This document shows positions 18,338-27,390 of a DNA stretch of 64,000 nucleotides, one piece after another. Origin of the DNA: BOG-908 sp965198825 (GTDB lineage: Bacteria; Pseudomonadota; Alphaproteobacteria; Acetobacterales; Acetobacteraceae); the NCBI GenBank assembly GCA_965198825.1, contig CBDAQB010000001.1, forward strand, positions 434,001 to 498,000. Reading direction: 5' to 3'. Under the pieces are notes generated by a model. The model had not been told where the DNA came from. It saw only the letters and a list, made by a program, of their open reading frames with translations, and ran no database searches. Position 1 is the stretch's first letter. Each line of letters starts with the position of its first letter. A program made the position numbers and the translations under genes.

Positions 18338-19575
18338 CACAGGTCTGCGTTATGGGATTAGGCTATATCGGCCTCCCGACCGCAGCGATGCTTGCTAGCC
18401 GGGGCTGCGACGTCATTGGTTGTGACATCAATGAGCAGATCGTCGCCACGATAGCGAGTGGAAAGCCACACTTCCAGGAGCCCGACTTACAGATGCTGCT
18501 AGATGCAGCCCTGCACACCGGACGGCTGCAAGTTCAAACAACCCCGGCTGAGGCCGACTACTTTATCATTGCTGTTCCGACACCGTTCAAGGCTGGTGGT
18601 AAGCCCGACCTGTCCTATGTGGAGTCCGCAGCCGACTTGATCGCACCGCACGTCCGCCGCGGCAATACCATCATCCTGGAGTCGACCTCACCGATCGGCG
18701 CTACACAAGCGCTGGCAATGCAGGTGCAGCAGGCGCGGCCCGACCTGCAAGTGCCGGGGTTTATGCTGGATGGCGGTCACGACATCCATGTGGCTCATTG
18801 TCCGGAGCGCGTTATGCCCGGACAGATGGTACGCGAGCTGACGTTCAACGACCGTATTATCGGCGGAATGACACAATCCTGTGCAGCGAGTGCCCAGGCG
18901 CTCTACGGTGAATTTGTCACCGGTCAGATTACGCTTACCGACTGCCGCACTGCGGAGTTTGTAAAGCTCGTGGAGAACAGCTTTAGGGACGTTAATATCG
19001 CCTTCGCAAATGAATTGTCGTTGATCGCCAGTTCGCTTGGCATCGATGTTTGGGAGGCTATTGAACTGGCGAACCGCCACCCTCGCGTCAACATCTTGAA
19101 ACCAGGTTGCGGCGTTGGCGGGCACTGTATCGCCGTCGATCCCATGTTTCTGGTGGATGCGGCGCCACGAGAGGCGCGGCTCATCCGAACCGCACGCGAA
19201 GTCAACGATAGTAAGCCGTCCTGGATTAGCGCCCATATTCTTAAGCTCGGCGCGCGGTTCCGTGATCCCGTGGTCGCCACGTTGGGAATCACCTACAAAG
19301 CCGATGTTGACGATCTGCGTGAAAGCCCCGCGATCCAAATCGTGCGCGAGGTGGCGCAGCACAACTTGGGTCGCGTCCTGGTGGTGGAACCGAACGTACG
19401 CATCCTGCCCGACGCGCTGTGTGGCTTTAACAATGTCAGTCTGGTAGATCTGCAAACCGCGCGGGAGGAAGCCGACATCATGGCGTTCCTCGTTGCGCAC
19501 CGCCAGTTCCGCCAGATGGACCGCAAGTCGATGCTGAACAAGGCCGTGGTTGACGCGGTCGGGTTGATGGCTTGA
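18334..19575 (+). CDS. wecC: UDP-N-acetyl-D-mannosamine dehydrogenase
   Basis: 413 residues. The N-terminal Rossmann motif GLGYIGLPTA, the central PTPFK and FVKLVENSFRD helix, the catalytic cysteine in CGVGGHCIAVDP (about residue 263) and TYKADVDDLRESPA identify the nucleotide-sugar 6-dehydrogenase family, WecC branch. It oxidises UDP-ManNAc twice with NAD+ to UDP-ManNAcA. Translation is coupled to wecB upstream and to the flippase downstream, whose TTG start overlaps this stop. Confidence 0.95.
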   Translation: MTQVCVMGLGYIGLPTAAMLASRGCDVIGCDINEQIVATIASGKPHFQEPDLQMLLDAALHTGRLQVQTTPAEADYFIIAVPTPFKAGGKPDLSYVESAADLIAPHVRRGNTIILESTSPIGATQALAMQVQQARPDLQVPGFMLDGGHDIHVAHCPERVMPGQMVRELTFNDRIIGGMTQSCAASAQALYGEFVTGQITLTDCRTAEFVKLVENSFRDVNIAFANELSLIASSLGIDVWEAIELANRHPRVNILKPGCGVGGHCIAVDPMFLVDAAPREARLIRTAREVNDSKPSWISAHILKLGARFRDPVVATLGITYKADVDDLRESPAIQIVREVAQHNLGRVLVVEPNVRILPDALCGFNNVSLVDLQTAREEADIMAFLVAHRQFRQMDRKSMLNKAVVDAVGLMA

Positions 19576-21068
19576 CGCTGCGTCATTTGTTGAAAGGTGA
19601 ACTCTGGCAGCGGAGCCTGCGCCATCGAGCACTACAACATTGGGCTTTACAAAGTACCGCGGTCATACTTGCTGCCCTCGCAGTCGAATATGGCGTGCAA
19701 TTCGCCCGTTCTGTCGTGTTGACGCATAACCTCGACCGGGTGCAGTTCGGCGTCGCGTCAGCCATGGCGGCTACCCTCACGTTGGTCGACATGAGTACCG
19801 GGCTTGGGGCTGATCGTTACCTCGTACAGGCGAAGGAAGGTGGCTCGCAGGCCGCGCTAGCAGCAGCGCATGCAATCACCATAGCGAGGGGCTTTCTGAG
19901 CGGCCTCTTGCTGCTACTGTTGGCCATACCCGCCTCTAGATTGCTGCACATACCAGAACTTGCAGCGGGATTTGCCTGCCTTGGTGTCATTCCCGTTATC
20001 CGCGGCTTCGAGCACTTGTGGTTGGCGCAACAGCAACGGCAGCACCGGTTCCTTGGCAGTTCTCTCGCCGCCTCTTGCGCCAATGCGACCGGCCTAGTTG
20101 GCGTAATTGCAGCCAGTGCTCTGACGCATGATTATCGCGCCGTGCCCATCGGACTTGGGCTGCAGGCCGTCGCACTCGTGCTAGGCAGCCATGTTGGTGC
20201 AGGCTGCCGTTACCGGATTTCAATATCGCCGCAGGCGCTCGGGCGGGCTTTGCAGTTTGGCGCGCCCCTCATGATCAACGGTCTGGCACTTGCCGCGGTG
20301 GCACAATGCGATAGGTTGGCGGTGGGGCATTTTCTGGGCGTGGCTACCCTGGGCCACTATACCGTCGCGGCGATGACGTTCTATCTCCCATCGTCGCTGC
20401 TACTGCGCCTGCTTATGGCGGTCGCCCAGCCCCGCCTTTCATCTGCCTGGCACGACTCACCGGCCGGTGATTTCAGACGCCTGTATTATCGATTGAACGG
20501 CCTTATCGCCGCAGTAGCGGGCAGCTTCGCGCTTGGTGTCGCGTTGGCCGGAAACATGCTGCTGACGGCATTATTCGGCGTCGGATACGCCGTGAGCAGG
20601 GAGTTTCTCTTTGTCTACGGGATCTTTGTATTCGTGCGGTTCGCCAAAACCAGCGTGAATTTTGCAGGGCTGGCAATGGGTCGGACCAGAGACCTGATGC
20701 TGTCGAACTTGTCTGGCGTGCCTATGCTGTTGGTGGCGTGTTCGGTGTTACCCGCATGGCCGTCGCTTGTCGTTGTCGCTCTGACCGCCCTGCTCGGTGA
20801 ACTCATCGGGACTGCCGTCGCATGCTATCGGCTTCGTGCGGCCGTGGATTTCGTTGCGTTCAGCAGAAGTTTCCTGCTGGCACTCTCCTTACCTGTCGTT
20901 TCGGGTGCTTGGGTGTTGCTTTCGGATCCGTCAGTCGCTCAACGTCTCGCCGCACTGATGGTCGTGTGCGGGTTAGCCATCCCCGTTTTATCAGCTGTGC
21001 TGCTCGGCCCCGCCGCGTTGGGTGGTTCGGAACCTCGCTTGCGACTGGCTCCCGGTCGGTCGAAATGA
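19572..21068 (+). CDS. Wzx-type polysaccharide flippase
   Basis: 498 residues with about twelve hydrophobic helices and few charges between them, typical of the MOP/PST exporter family that flips lipid-linked repeat units across the inner membrane. The start appears to be TTG 19572 overlapping the wecC stop (TTGA). HNLDRVQFGVASAMAATLTLVDMS and the GLGADRYLVQ segment match oligosaccharide flippases, where an acidic residue follows helix 2. The 3' end overlaps the polymerase gene by ATGA. Confidence 0.9.
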   Translation: MTLRHLLKGELWQRSLRHRALQHWALQSTAVILAALAVEYGVQFARSVVLTHNLDRVQFGVASAMAATLTLVDMSTGLGADRYLVQAKEGGSQAALAAAHAITIARGFLSGLLLLLLAIPASRLLHIPELAAGFACLGVIPVIRGFEHLWLAQQQRQHRFLGSSLAASCANATGLVGVIAASALTHDYRAVPIGLGLQAVALVLGSHVGAGCRYRISISPQALGRALQFGAPLMINGLALAAVAQCDRLAVGHFLGVATLGHYTVAAMTFYLPSSLLLRLLMAVAQPRLSSAWHDSPAGDFRRLYYRLNGLIAAVAGSFALGVALAGNMLLTALFGVGYAVSREFLFVYGIFVFVRFAKTSVNFAGLAMGRTRDLMLSNLSGVPMLLVACSVLPAWPSLVVVALTALLGELIGTAVACYRLRAAVDFVAFSRSFLLALSLPVVSGAWVLLSDPSVAQRLAALMVVCGLAIPVLSAVLLGPAALGGSEPRLRLAPGRSK

Positions 21069-22378
21069 TGGCTTCACATGCAATGTCTCTTGCACAGCCA
21101 AGCTCTTTGCAAGGCGCTCGATTAATCCCCAGCACGCGACTTTCTTTCCTTCCCACCATTCTTCTCCTCGCAATTCTGCTGCCAGAGGATCTGTCGATCC
21201 GGCCAGGCGGCCTGTTGCTGACGCTGCCACGAGTCGTGCTGCTGCTATCATCGCCCTGGTGGATCGGCAAACTTGCCGGCGCTGCCGCGACGCGCCGTAT
21301 GCCGCTCGTTGCCTGCGACGGTCTCGTGTTACTGTTCGGCATTTGGATGGTGATATCCGTTAGAATGAGTAGCGGCTTCGACCGAGCACTGGTCGGCGCA
21401 AGCGTTCTAGCTTTGGAGTTTGCCGGCGCCTACGCGGTTATCCGGGTTTGCCTCACCGACATGCCAACACTGCTTGCCTTCGCTCGTTTCCTGACCTATG
21501 CACTTGCTTTAAATGCCGTCGTAGGGGCACTGGACGTGCCGCTACACCGCCACGTAGCACATGACCTTGCACAATCCATAACGCATTATGACAAACCCTG
21601 GCGTATCGATGAGCGGAACGGCATCGTTCGGGCGCAGGGCATGCAGGAGCACCCAATTCTGCTCGGTGTCGTCAGCAGCTTTGGCGTCTGTCTTGCCTTG
21701 TCTTTGCTGCGTGGTTGGACACGGCGAGTGGCGGTGCTGTGTTGCGCCATAGGTGTTGTCTCAACCATGTCGTCGGCCCCGATGGGTGCCACTGCCATGG
21801 GCTGCATACTCCTCGGATTGCGCCGTGCAACACCAGGTTTCACGTCACGCTGGAAAATCCTACTCATCGCCGGCTTCGTGCTGTTGGCGGCACTCCTCAG
21901 TGTGCACCCTCGGCCGTTCTCATTTCTGCTCGACCATTTTACCCTCGATCCCGAAACCGGTTATTACCGCCTCATGATCTGGAATTTAGTAGGAGACCTT
22001 GTGCTCTCCCATTGGATCTTCGGTCTTGGCCTCGATATGAACTTCAATGATGTCTTCGGTGTCGCCAACACAGTGGACTCAGTTTGGCTCGAGACGGCAG
22101 TCGAGTTTGGAATTCCGGGCTCGCTCCTGCTAGGCTGCATTTTCATTCTGGCCCTATGGCGACCGACGCACCAGATGGCGGGCATCTGCGCGGACTTCGG
22201 CTGTGCGCTGGGCATCATCATTTTCCTTTACATTTACCTCGGCTTTACAGTGCATTTCTGGGGTTGTGCATGGCTCATGATCGGCGTGATCGCGGCCTTG
22301 CGCGTAAACCTCGGCGTCCAGGCTTGCAACAGCGCCTTCGGCGTCGCGCCGGCGAGTTCCGCAAGTGACAATGCTTGA
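21065..22378 (+). CDS. Wzy/O-antigen ligase-like membrane polymerase
   Basis: 437 residues, starting at ATG 21065 inside an ATGA overlap with the flippase stop. A longer open frame reaching back to 20822 lies inside the flippase gene and is rejected. About ten membrane helices flank a large periplasmic loop (HVAHDLAQSITHYDKPWRIDERNG, then QEHPILLG near residue 195), the arrangement of O-antigen ligase/polymerase proteins. A second loop contains LVLSHWIFGLGLDM and the SVWLE segment. It probably polymerises the repeat units delivered by the flippase. Confidence 0.88.
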   Translation: MMASHAMSLAQPSSLQGARLIPSTRLSFLPTILLLAILLPEDLSIRPGGLLLTLPRVVLLLSSPWWIGKLAGAAATRRMPLVACDGLVLLFGIWMVISVRMSSGFDRALVGASVLALEFAGAYAVIRVCLTDMPTLLAFARFLTYALALNAVVGALDVPLHRHVAHDLAQSITHYDKPWRIDERNGIVRAQGMQEHPILLGVVSSFGVCLALSLLRGWTRRVAVLCCAIGVVSTMSSAPMGATAMGCILLGLRRATPGFTSRWKILLIAGFVLLAALLSVHPRPFSFLLDHFTLDPETGYYRLMIWNLVGDLVLSHWIFGLGLDMNFNDVFGVANTVDSVWLETAVEFGIPGSLLLGCIFILALWRPTHQMAGICADFGCALGIIIFLYIYLGFTVHFWGCAWLMIGVIAALRVNLGVQACNSAFGVAPASSASDNA

Positions 22379-23447
22379 AATTTCCAAGCGGGCTGATGCG
22401 CAGCGACCTGACAACCAGTTCGACACGATGCGCATACTTGCCGCAGCGCTTGTGCTGGTGTCTCATTCGGTGCCGCTCAGCTACCGTTCGGATGCTGGAG
22501 AGGTCTTCGTTTGGCTGAGCCATGGGCAGACGACCGGCGGCTCAATTGCGGTGAAGATGTTCTTTATCATAAGCGGCTATCTGGTGACGGCGAGCTATCT
22601 GCATGCGCCGAGTCCAGCCCGGTTCGTTGCCAATCGCGCTCTCCGCATTCTGCCGGCGTACTGGTTCGTTTTGCTTCTGCTGGCCTTCGTAGCTGGCCCA
22701 CTGCTCTCGACAAACACGTTACGCCAATACTTCGCTAACAGCGACGTCTATCGTTTTCTGCTGTTGAATATGGTGTTCCGCTATACGGAGCACCTGCCTG
22801 GAATACTGCTCACTAATCCCTTTCCTGGCGCCATCGACGGGCCGCTCTGGACCTTGCGCTACGAAATTGCCTGTTACGGATGCGTGTTGCTCCTGGGCGT
22901 CACGAGACAACTCCACTTGGTATTCGTCACCACGCTCTTCTCGATTGCGTTCATAGTCATGCTGGTGTGGCCAGCCGACGTGCGGCCGCCTCTCGCCTGC
23001 GCCTTCCTTGCGGGTAGCTGCTTAAAACTCGCAGGCCTTCCCAGATACCGCTGGCTTGCGTTCGGCTGTGTGGCTGGATGGGGCCTTGCGTTCTTCACTT
23101 CGTATTACATCTCAATTTCAGCGGTGATGGCGCCGTATCCAATATTAATCCTGGCAACATCGCGCGCTGGCACTCTGCCGAAACTGTCTAGGTACGGGGA
23201 CCTCTCGTATGGACTCTATATCTATGCCTTTCCCTGGCAGCAACTCGCGGCACAGGAGTTGGGCAACCATGCCACCTGGTATTGGAACGTTGCTGTCTCG
23301 GGCGCGCCTGCTTTGCTTTGCGCCTATCTTTCCTGGCATTTCATAGAGGCCCCGGCCTTGCAGTTGAAGCATGGTTTGCAACGACGTGCGGTGCCGTGGC
23401 GTAACCCCAAGGCAGCGGGACCGCCACTCGGAAGCGTCAAACCGTAA
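22371..23447 (+). CDS. Acyltransferase family 3 membrane protein (EPS O-acylation)
   Basis: About 358 residues. NQFDTMRILAAALVLVSHS near the N-terminus carries the conserved Arg and His of the acyltransferase-3 family, followed by around ten membrane helices. These integral inner-membrane enzymes add acetyl or other acyl groups to sugars of exported polysaccharides. ATG 22371 overlaps the polymerase stop by 8 nt; GTG 22365 is also in frame. It is the last gene of the rightward run and overlaps the convergent methyltransferase by 11 nt. Confidence 0.88.
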   Translation: MLEISKRADAQRPDNQFDTMRILAAALVLVSHSVPLSYRSDAGEVFVWLSHGQTTGGSIAVKMFFIISGYLVTASYLHAPSPARFVANRALRILPAYWFVLLLLAFVAGPLLSTNTLRQYFANSDVYRFLLLNMVFRYTEHLPGILLTNPFPGAIDGPLWTLRYEIACYGCVLLLGVTRQLHLVFVTTLFSIAFIVMLVWPADVRPPLACAFLAGSCLKLAGLPRYRWLAFGCVAGWGLAFFTSYYISISAVMAPYPILILATSRAGTLPKLSRYGDLSYGLYIYAFPWQQLAAQELGNHATWYWNVAVSGAPALLCAYLSWHFIEAPALQLKHGLQRRAVPWRNPKAAGPPLGSVKP

Positions 23448-24174
23448 GCTCCTGGCTGCGGGCCCGGTTGGCGCGACAGAGGCTGCCTGGGGCTGTCCCT
23501 GGCTCCCGGATTGCGATGAGTGACTTTACTAGTCCAGCGAAGCGCTCGCTTTCTAATGTGGCATCGGGGAAGAGCGCTGCCATCATGCGCCGGTCAAGCA
23601 AGGTATTGCTCTGGATTTGCCGCATGGCTGTGTCGATGTCAGGCGCTATGCCCCATGGCCCACGCGGCTTGCGCATCAACATCGATGCACGAACGGTATA
23701 CGGCAGCCAGTGGAAAAAAGCCGTTGTGCAATGGGGCTCAACAGGAAACCAGAAATAAGGTGTTTGCACGTAATAACCCGGGGCTAGGCGCCGTACTTCC
23801 CGCGCCGTTGACGACATGTCCGCCCACGTGCCGACATGCTCGATGACCGAATTCGAATGCACGAGATCAAAAGACATGTCTTCCAACGTCCCGAGGTTAC
23901 GCGCGTCGCCCTCTATGGACTCCATTCCAGGTCCAGATGAAGCAAATGGCACGAGATTGACGAGCGTAAGATCGACTTTCCGGTCACCGATCAAATCTGC
24001 CATGGCGTTCCAGTAAGCAGGTTCACCGCCGACATCGAGAATGCGGCACCGGCTGTTAGCATGGAGCACCTGATCAACGAGTTTGAGAAACAACTGGAAT
24101 CGTCGGCGCCGCAGCACCACGCTGCCACTTCCATCAAAGCCAAGACATAAGGCAGCCCGGGACATCATCGTCAT
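23437..24174 (-). CDS. SAM-dependent methyltransferase, type 11-like
   Basis: 245 residues. RILDVGGEPAYW (motif I), VDLTLVNLVP (acidic/loop II), GDARNLG and FDLVHSNSVIEHV (motif IV region) give a class I Rossmann methyltransferase. The C-terminal half (YYVQTPYFWFPVEPH) resembles proteins found in polysaccharide loci. The substrate is unknown, and an O-methylation of the EPS is a reasonable guess. ATG 24174 overlaps the stop of the beta-helix gene, so it is the third cistron of a tightly coupled GT2 / beta-helix / methyltransferase operon. Confidence 0.85.
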   Translation of the reverse strand: MTMMSRAALCLGFDGSGSVVLRRRRFQLFLKLVDQVLHANSRCRILDVGGEPAYWNAMADLIGDRKVDLTLVNLVPFASSGPGMESIEGDARNLGTLEDMSFDLVHSNSVIEHVGTWADMSSTAREVRRLAPGYYVQTPYFWFPVEPHCTTAFFHWLPYTVRASMLMRKPRGPWGIAPDIDTAMRQIQSNTLLDRRMMAALFPDATLESERFAGLVKSLIAIREPGTAPGSLCRANRARSQELTV

Positions 24175-25316
24175 GGTGCATCACTGGATTGGGAGCCATG
24201 GCGCGCCTCAGGAAGGCGCTCACGCTCGAACTTCGTAGAGACTTTCGGTCCAGCGAACAGCTTTCCGCTCACCATGTCTCTATTGCCTGTGAACGACAGC
24301 CGGCTGCCGCCGGAATACGGGTAGAACGGACCATAAGCTCCGCTCACATCGAAGTAGTTAGACTTCACGGTTACACCATCAACCATGTTGCGCCCTGGAT
24401 CCTGGCGGATCACCACAAGATAGGATGCGGTCAGTGCAGGCCCTGTCGCTATGAGCGTGTTGAAAGCAATTGTCGTGTCGCTGACGGTGCCGCCGAGCTG
24501 GGCCTCGACCTGCACGCCCTCTCCTGGGCTTGGAAAGCGCCCGTCTGGTTGCGGATCGAACAATGTGTTGTTGAGAAACAGCGAGTTTGACGCGTCACTT
24601 CCGCTAAACTGGATCGTATTAACGTGCGCGCCGGGATAGAAGCCTGCGCGCTCGAAGATGTTGTTATAAACGATGAGCCGGCCGTGCCGGAATTCGACAT
24701 AATGCTGTGGTGCATTCAGCAGCCAACTCCAGCCGATCGTCAGATTTAGGCCCTCAAAGGCAATCAGCGACCAGATCTGCGCGGGAGCGCCGGTCTTCCC
24801 TTGGCCCGCACCATCGATGGTACATCGAATGATCCGCAGGTCGCTCGCGGCCGGACTGCCTGCGAGCGGTAGGATATTGTTGCGACCGACCTGGAAGCGG
24901 GAGTTCAGTATCGTGATGTCGTGCCCGGTGACACGAACGCCCCAGCCACCGTCCAGCCCAAAATCAACCCCGCGGAGCATGACTTTGTTACCTGACACGG
25001 TGACAAGGTGGCGGCCCACGTCGACGGCTACGCCGTCGCGGGCGAGCGTGGTGGGATTCACCAGCGTCGACGCTGCATCGGCCCCGGTTGCGTAATCCAC
25101 ACCCGCCACAGGCCAAGGGGGGCGCACCTTATAGCGGCGCAGAATGCCGGCGAGTGGCAGTTCAGCTTGGGACACGGGAACGGAGGCCGCGTATGACGGC
25201 ACAGTTTGGGCAGGTAAACCAGGACTGGGGTCGCTAACCAGGAGCGCACTGCCAACCGCGAGAACAAAACCAGCAGTGCACCCTACTGACGAGACCACGC
25301 GTTGGTATAGGCTCAT
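24171..25316 (-). CDS. Secreted parallel beta-helix protein, copy A
   Basis: 381 residues. ATG 25316 overlaps the GT2 stop (ATGA); the frame continues upstream to 25547 but only inside the GT2 gene. An N-terminal hydrophobic segment followed by a Ser/Ala-rich region acts as a signal peptide or anchor. The body is made of short beta repeats (DITILNSRFQVG, DLRIIRCTID, RLIVYNNIFE, DTTIAFNTLI), the pattern of right-handed beta-helix/pectate-lyase-like proteins. It aligns along its whole length with the neighbour at 26395-27390, including APQH.VEFR.GRL and EAQLG. It may bind or cleave the EPS; the activity is not known. Confidence 0.75.
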   Translation of the reverse strand: MSLYQRVVSSVGCTAGFVLAVGSALLVSDPSPGLPAQTVPSYAASVPVSQAELPLAGILRRYKVRPPWPVAGVDYATGADAASTLVNPTTLARDGVAVDVGRHLVTVSGNKVMLRGVDFGLDGGWGVRVTGHDITILNSRFQVGRNNILPLAGSPAASDLRIIRCTIDGAGQGKTGAPAQIWSLIAFEGLNLTIGWSWLLNAPQHYVEFRHGRLIVYNNIFERAGFYPGAHVNTIQFSGSDASNSLFLNNTLFDPQPDGRFPSPGEGVQVEAQLGGTVSDTTIAFNTLIATGPALTASYLVVIRQDPGRNMVDGVTVKSNYFDVSGAYGPFYPYSGGSRLSFTGNRDMVSGKLFAGPKVSTKFERERLPEARHGSQSSDAP

Positions 25317-26260
25317 GCAGGTCGGCCCGGGAGCTTCCGCCTGGCCAGACCAGGCGGACAGGCACTGCGCGCGACCAGAGCTAGCATGCGCCGGGTTCGC
25401 CAGAAGCGTAGCCTGCACAATGTTGCCAGCGCACCAAGGCGGGCGTGCCAGCCGTGTAGCCGTGGTGAAACGGCAATTTTCGCCGCGTGTGGAAAGATGG
25501 AAAGAGGCATCAGTGTGCCGCGGAACAGATACGCCACACGGCCCCAAGGCCGCTCGGATGCGAGAGCGAACGTTTCGGTAAGGATGCGCTCCCAGCGTGC
25601 TTTCAGTTCTTGCCAGCTAGTGCGCGCAGGATGGCGCACAACGGCATCGGGAGCATAACCGAGCCGAAAGGCGGCGCTTCGAGCACGCATGGACCACTCT
25701 ACGTCTTCGGAGACGCCTGCGCGAAATCCGCCAACCTTGTCAAAAACCCGGCGCCAGACGAACATGTTTCCGGTTCCGGTAAACCCCACCTTCTCGATGT
25801 AGCGGCGAAAGTCGAAATTGAATACGATCTCAAACGCTTCGACACCGCTAGGGCGACGTTCGTTCTGAGCGAAAACAACAACCTTTCCGCCGGTAAAATC
25901 GAAATGGGTGAGTGACTTCACGCCTGCCGCAAGCCAGTCCGGCTCTGCCTGGCAATCACTGTCCAGAAACGCCACGACCGTGCCACGGCTGGCAGCGACC
26001 CCTGCATTTCGCGCCGGACCGGCCCCTTGCTCATAAGCCCGGACGACTTTTGCAGAAGACGCGGCCTGCTTTACAGCACCCAGCCCGCAGGAGGAATTGT
26101 TGTCGGCTACGACAATTTCGAAGTGTTCGCTAGGCCATGTCTGTTTCAGGAGGGATGCGTGACAACGCCGAAGTCCCGCTAGATCGTTAAAATGCGGTAT
26201 AATGACTGAGACGAACGGCGGGTCAGCGCTCGCAGCCCCTTCTTCGGTTGAGAACTTCAT
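25313..26260 (-). CDS. GT2 family glycosyltransferase
   Basis: About 315 residues from ATG 26260; a GTG at 26314 is in frame. FVSVIIPHFNDLAGL, VVADNNSS, GPARNAGVAASRG, FLDSDCQAEPDW (DxD metal motif) and SEDVEWSMRA place it in glycosyltransferase family 2. A hydrophobic, basic C-terminal region may associate with the inner membrane. It is the first gene of a leftward operon whose next two genes overlap by ATGA. It probably adds one sugar of the repeat unit. Confidence 0.87.
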   Translation of the reverse strand: MKFSTEEGAASADPPFVSVIIPHFNDLAGLRRCHASLLKQTWPSEHFEIVVADNNSSCGLGAVKQAASSAKVVRAYEQGAGPARNAGVAASRGTVVAFLDSDCQAEPDWLAAGVKSLTHFDFTGGKVVVFAQNERRPSGVEAFEIVFNFDFRRYIEKVGFTGTGNMFVWRRVFDKVGGFRAGVSEDVEWSMRARSAAFRLGYAPDAVVRHPARTSWQELKARWERILTETFALASERPWGRVAYLFRGTLMPLSIFPHAAKIAVSPRLHGWHARLGALATLCRLRFWRTRRMLALVARSACPPGLARRKLPGRPA

Positions 26261-26345
26261 AGTCGTAACAATAGGTCGGGCACAGATGCACACCAGAGTT
26301 ACCTGGAGCAACACTCCCGGCTATTTAAACCCAGCGTACAGCCAG

Positions 26346-26385
26346 TACTGGCCCATCCCGGGATAAACGACGGGATGGACCAGTA
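26346..26385. terminator. Strong stem-loop between the beta-helix and GT2 genes
   Basis: TACTGGCCCATCCCG at 26346-26360 pairs with CGGGATGGACCAGTA at 26371-26385 over 15 positions with one mismatch, leaving a 10-base loop. It lies 10 nt downstream of the leftward gene ending at 26395. No U-tract follows on that strand, so it may stabilise or process the transcript rather than terminate it by itself. Confidence 0.5.
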
Positions 26386-26394
26386 GCAATTGAC

Positions 26395-27390
26395 CTAGCT
26401 GCCCGGCGTCGCGATCAAACGTCCGGTCTTCAGGTTGACATTGTGGGAGAACGTCAAGTCGCTACCCGTCGGGTTTGGGTATAACGCCCCATAGGCTCCG
26501 CTGGGATCGAGGAAGTTGTTGCTCACCGTTACACCTTGTAGCAAGTTCGAGCCCGCATCCTGATGCAGTGCAATGAGATACGACGCCGTGAGTTTCGGTC
26601 CGGTCGAAATCACCGTGTTTTTCTCCACGCGGGCGTTCTCGATCTTGGATCCAAGCTGCGCCTCAACCTGTAGATCCTCTCCGCTCGACGGAAATCCCCC
26701 GACCGGCTGCGGATTGTAGACGGTGTTAAACGCAATAATAGATCCTTCTGAAACGCCGCCGTTGAATTGCACGTCATTGACATGCGCACCGACATAGAAG
26801 CCGACGCGGTCAATGAGATTATGATCATCAAGTAGCCGCCCTCCGCGAAATTCAACTATGTGCTGCGGCGCGTTCCTCAGCCAATTGTAGCGCGTGACAA
26901 GACTTGTTCCAACAGAGTCGATAAGCGACCAGATCGCTGCGGGATTACCAACCAAGCCTGTGCCGCCGCCATCTATGGTGCAGTGAAGTATCGACAAGCC
27001 GGACTCACCGGCACTGGTCACGATCGGAACCAGATTGTTTTTGCCTACCTGAAAGAAGCTTTTCTCGATCGTATCATTCTGGCCCTCGACGTAGACGTTC
27101 CAACCGCCGTGGGTCGAGAAATCGTATCCGCTCAGAACAACATTGTTCCCCGATACAATGATCTGATGGGCGGACGCGTTTACGGAGACGCCGGTCCGGC
27201 TTATCGTGCCGGCGTCCAGCAGCTTCATACTTTCCGGCACTCCGACATGATAATCGACGCCGGCCACACTCCAAGTCGGACGAACCGGGTAGTGGGCAAG
27301 TAAAGTTTGATATTGTGGTGCGGCGACCGCAATTGCTGGGACAAGCGGTGTAACCATCGCGAACGAGGCAAGAGTGTAGAGAATTCGCAT
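26395..27390 (-). CDS. Secreted parallel beta-helix protein, copy B
   Basis: 331 residues with a clean cleavable signal peptide (hydrophobic core, then AVAAPQ near residue 25). AAAGGA lies 9-10 nt before ATG 27390. Beta-strand repeats such as NDTIEKSFFQVG, GLSILHCTIDGG and ENARVEKNTVIST match copy A position by position, with shared FYVGAHVN/FYPGAHVN and DPSGAYG/DVSGAYG segments. It is therefore a divergent tandem paralogue. Copy B lacks the longer N-terminal region of copy A, so the two may differ in localisation (soluble periplasmic or secreted versus anchored). Confidence 0.75.
   Translation of the reverse strand: MRILYTLASFAMVTPLVPAIAVAAPQYQTLLAHYPVRPTWSVAGVDYHVGVPESMKLLDAGTISRTGVSVNASAHQIIVSGNNVVLSGYDFSTHGGWNVYVEGQNDTIEKSFFQVGKNNLVPIVTSAGESGLSILHCTIDGGGTGLVGNPAAIWSLIDSVGTSLVTRYNWLRNAPQHIVEFRGGRLLDDHNLIDRVGFYVGAHVNDVQFNGGVSEGSIIAFNTVYNPQPVGGFPSSGEDLQVEAQLGSKIENARVEKNTVISTGPKLTASYLIALHQDAGSNLLQGVTVSNNFLDPSGAYGALYPNPTGSDLTFSHNVNLKTGRLIATPGS

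Noticed and set aside
20822..21064. N-terminal extension of the polymerase frame
   Set aside because: Lies inside the flippase gene; ATG 21065 in an ATGA overlap is the natural start.
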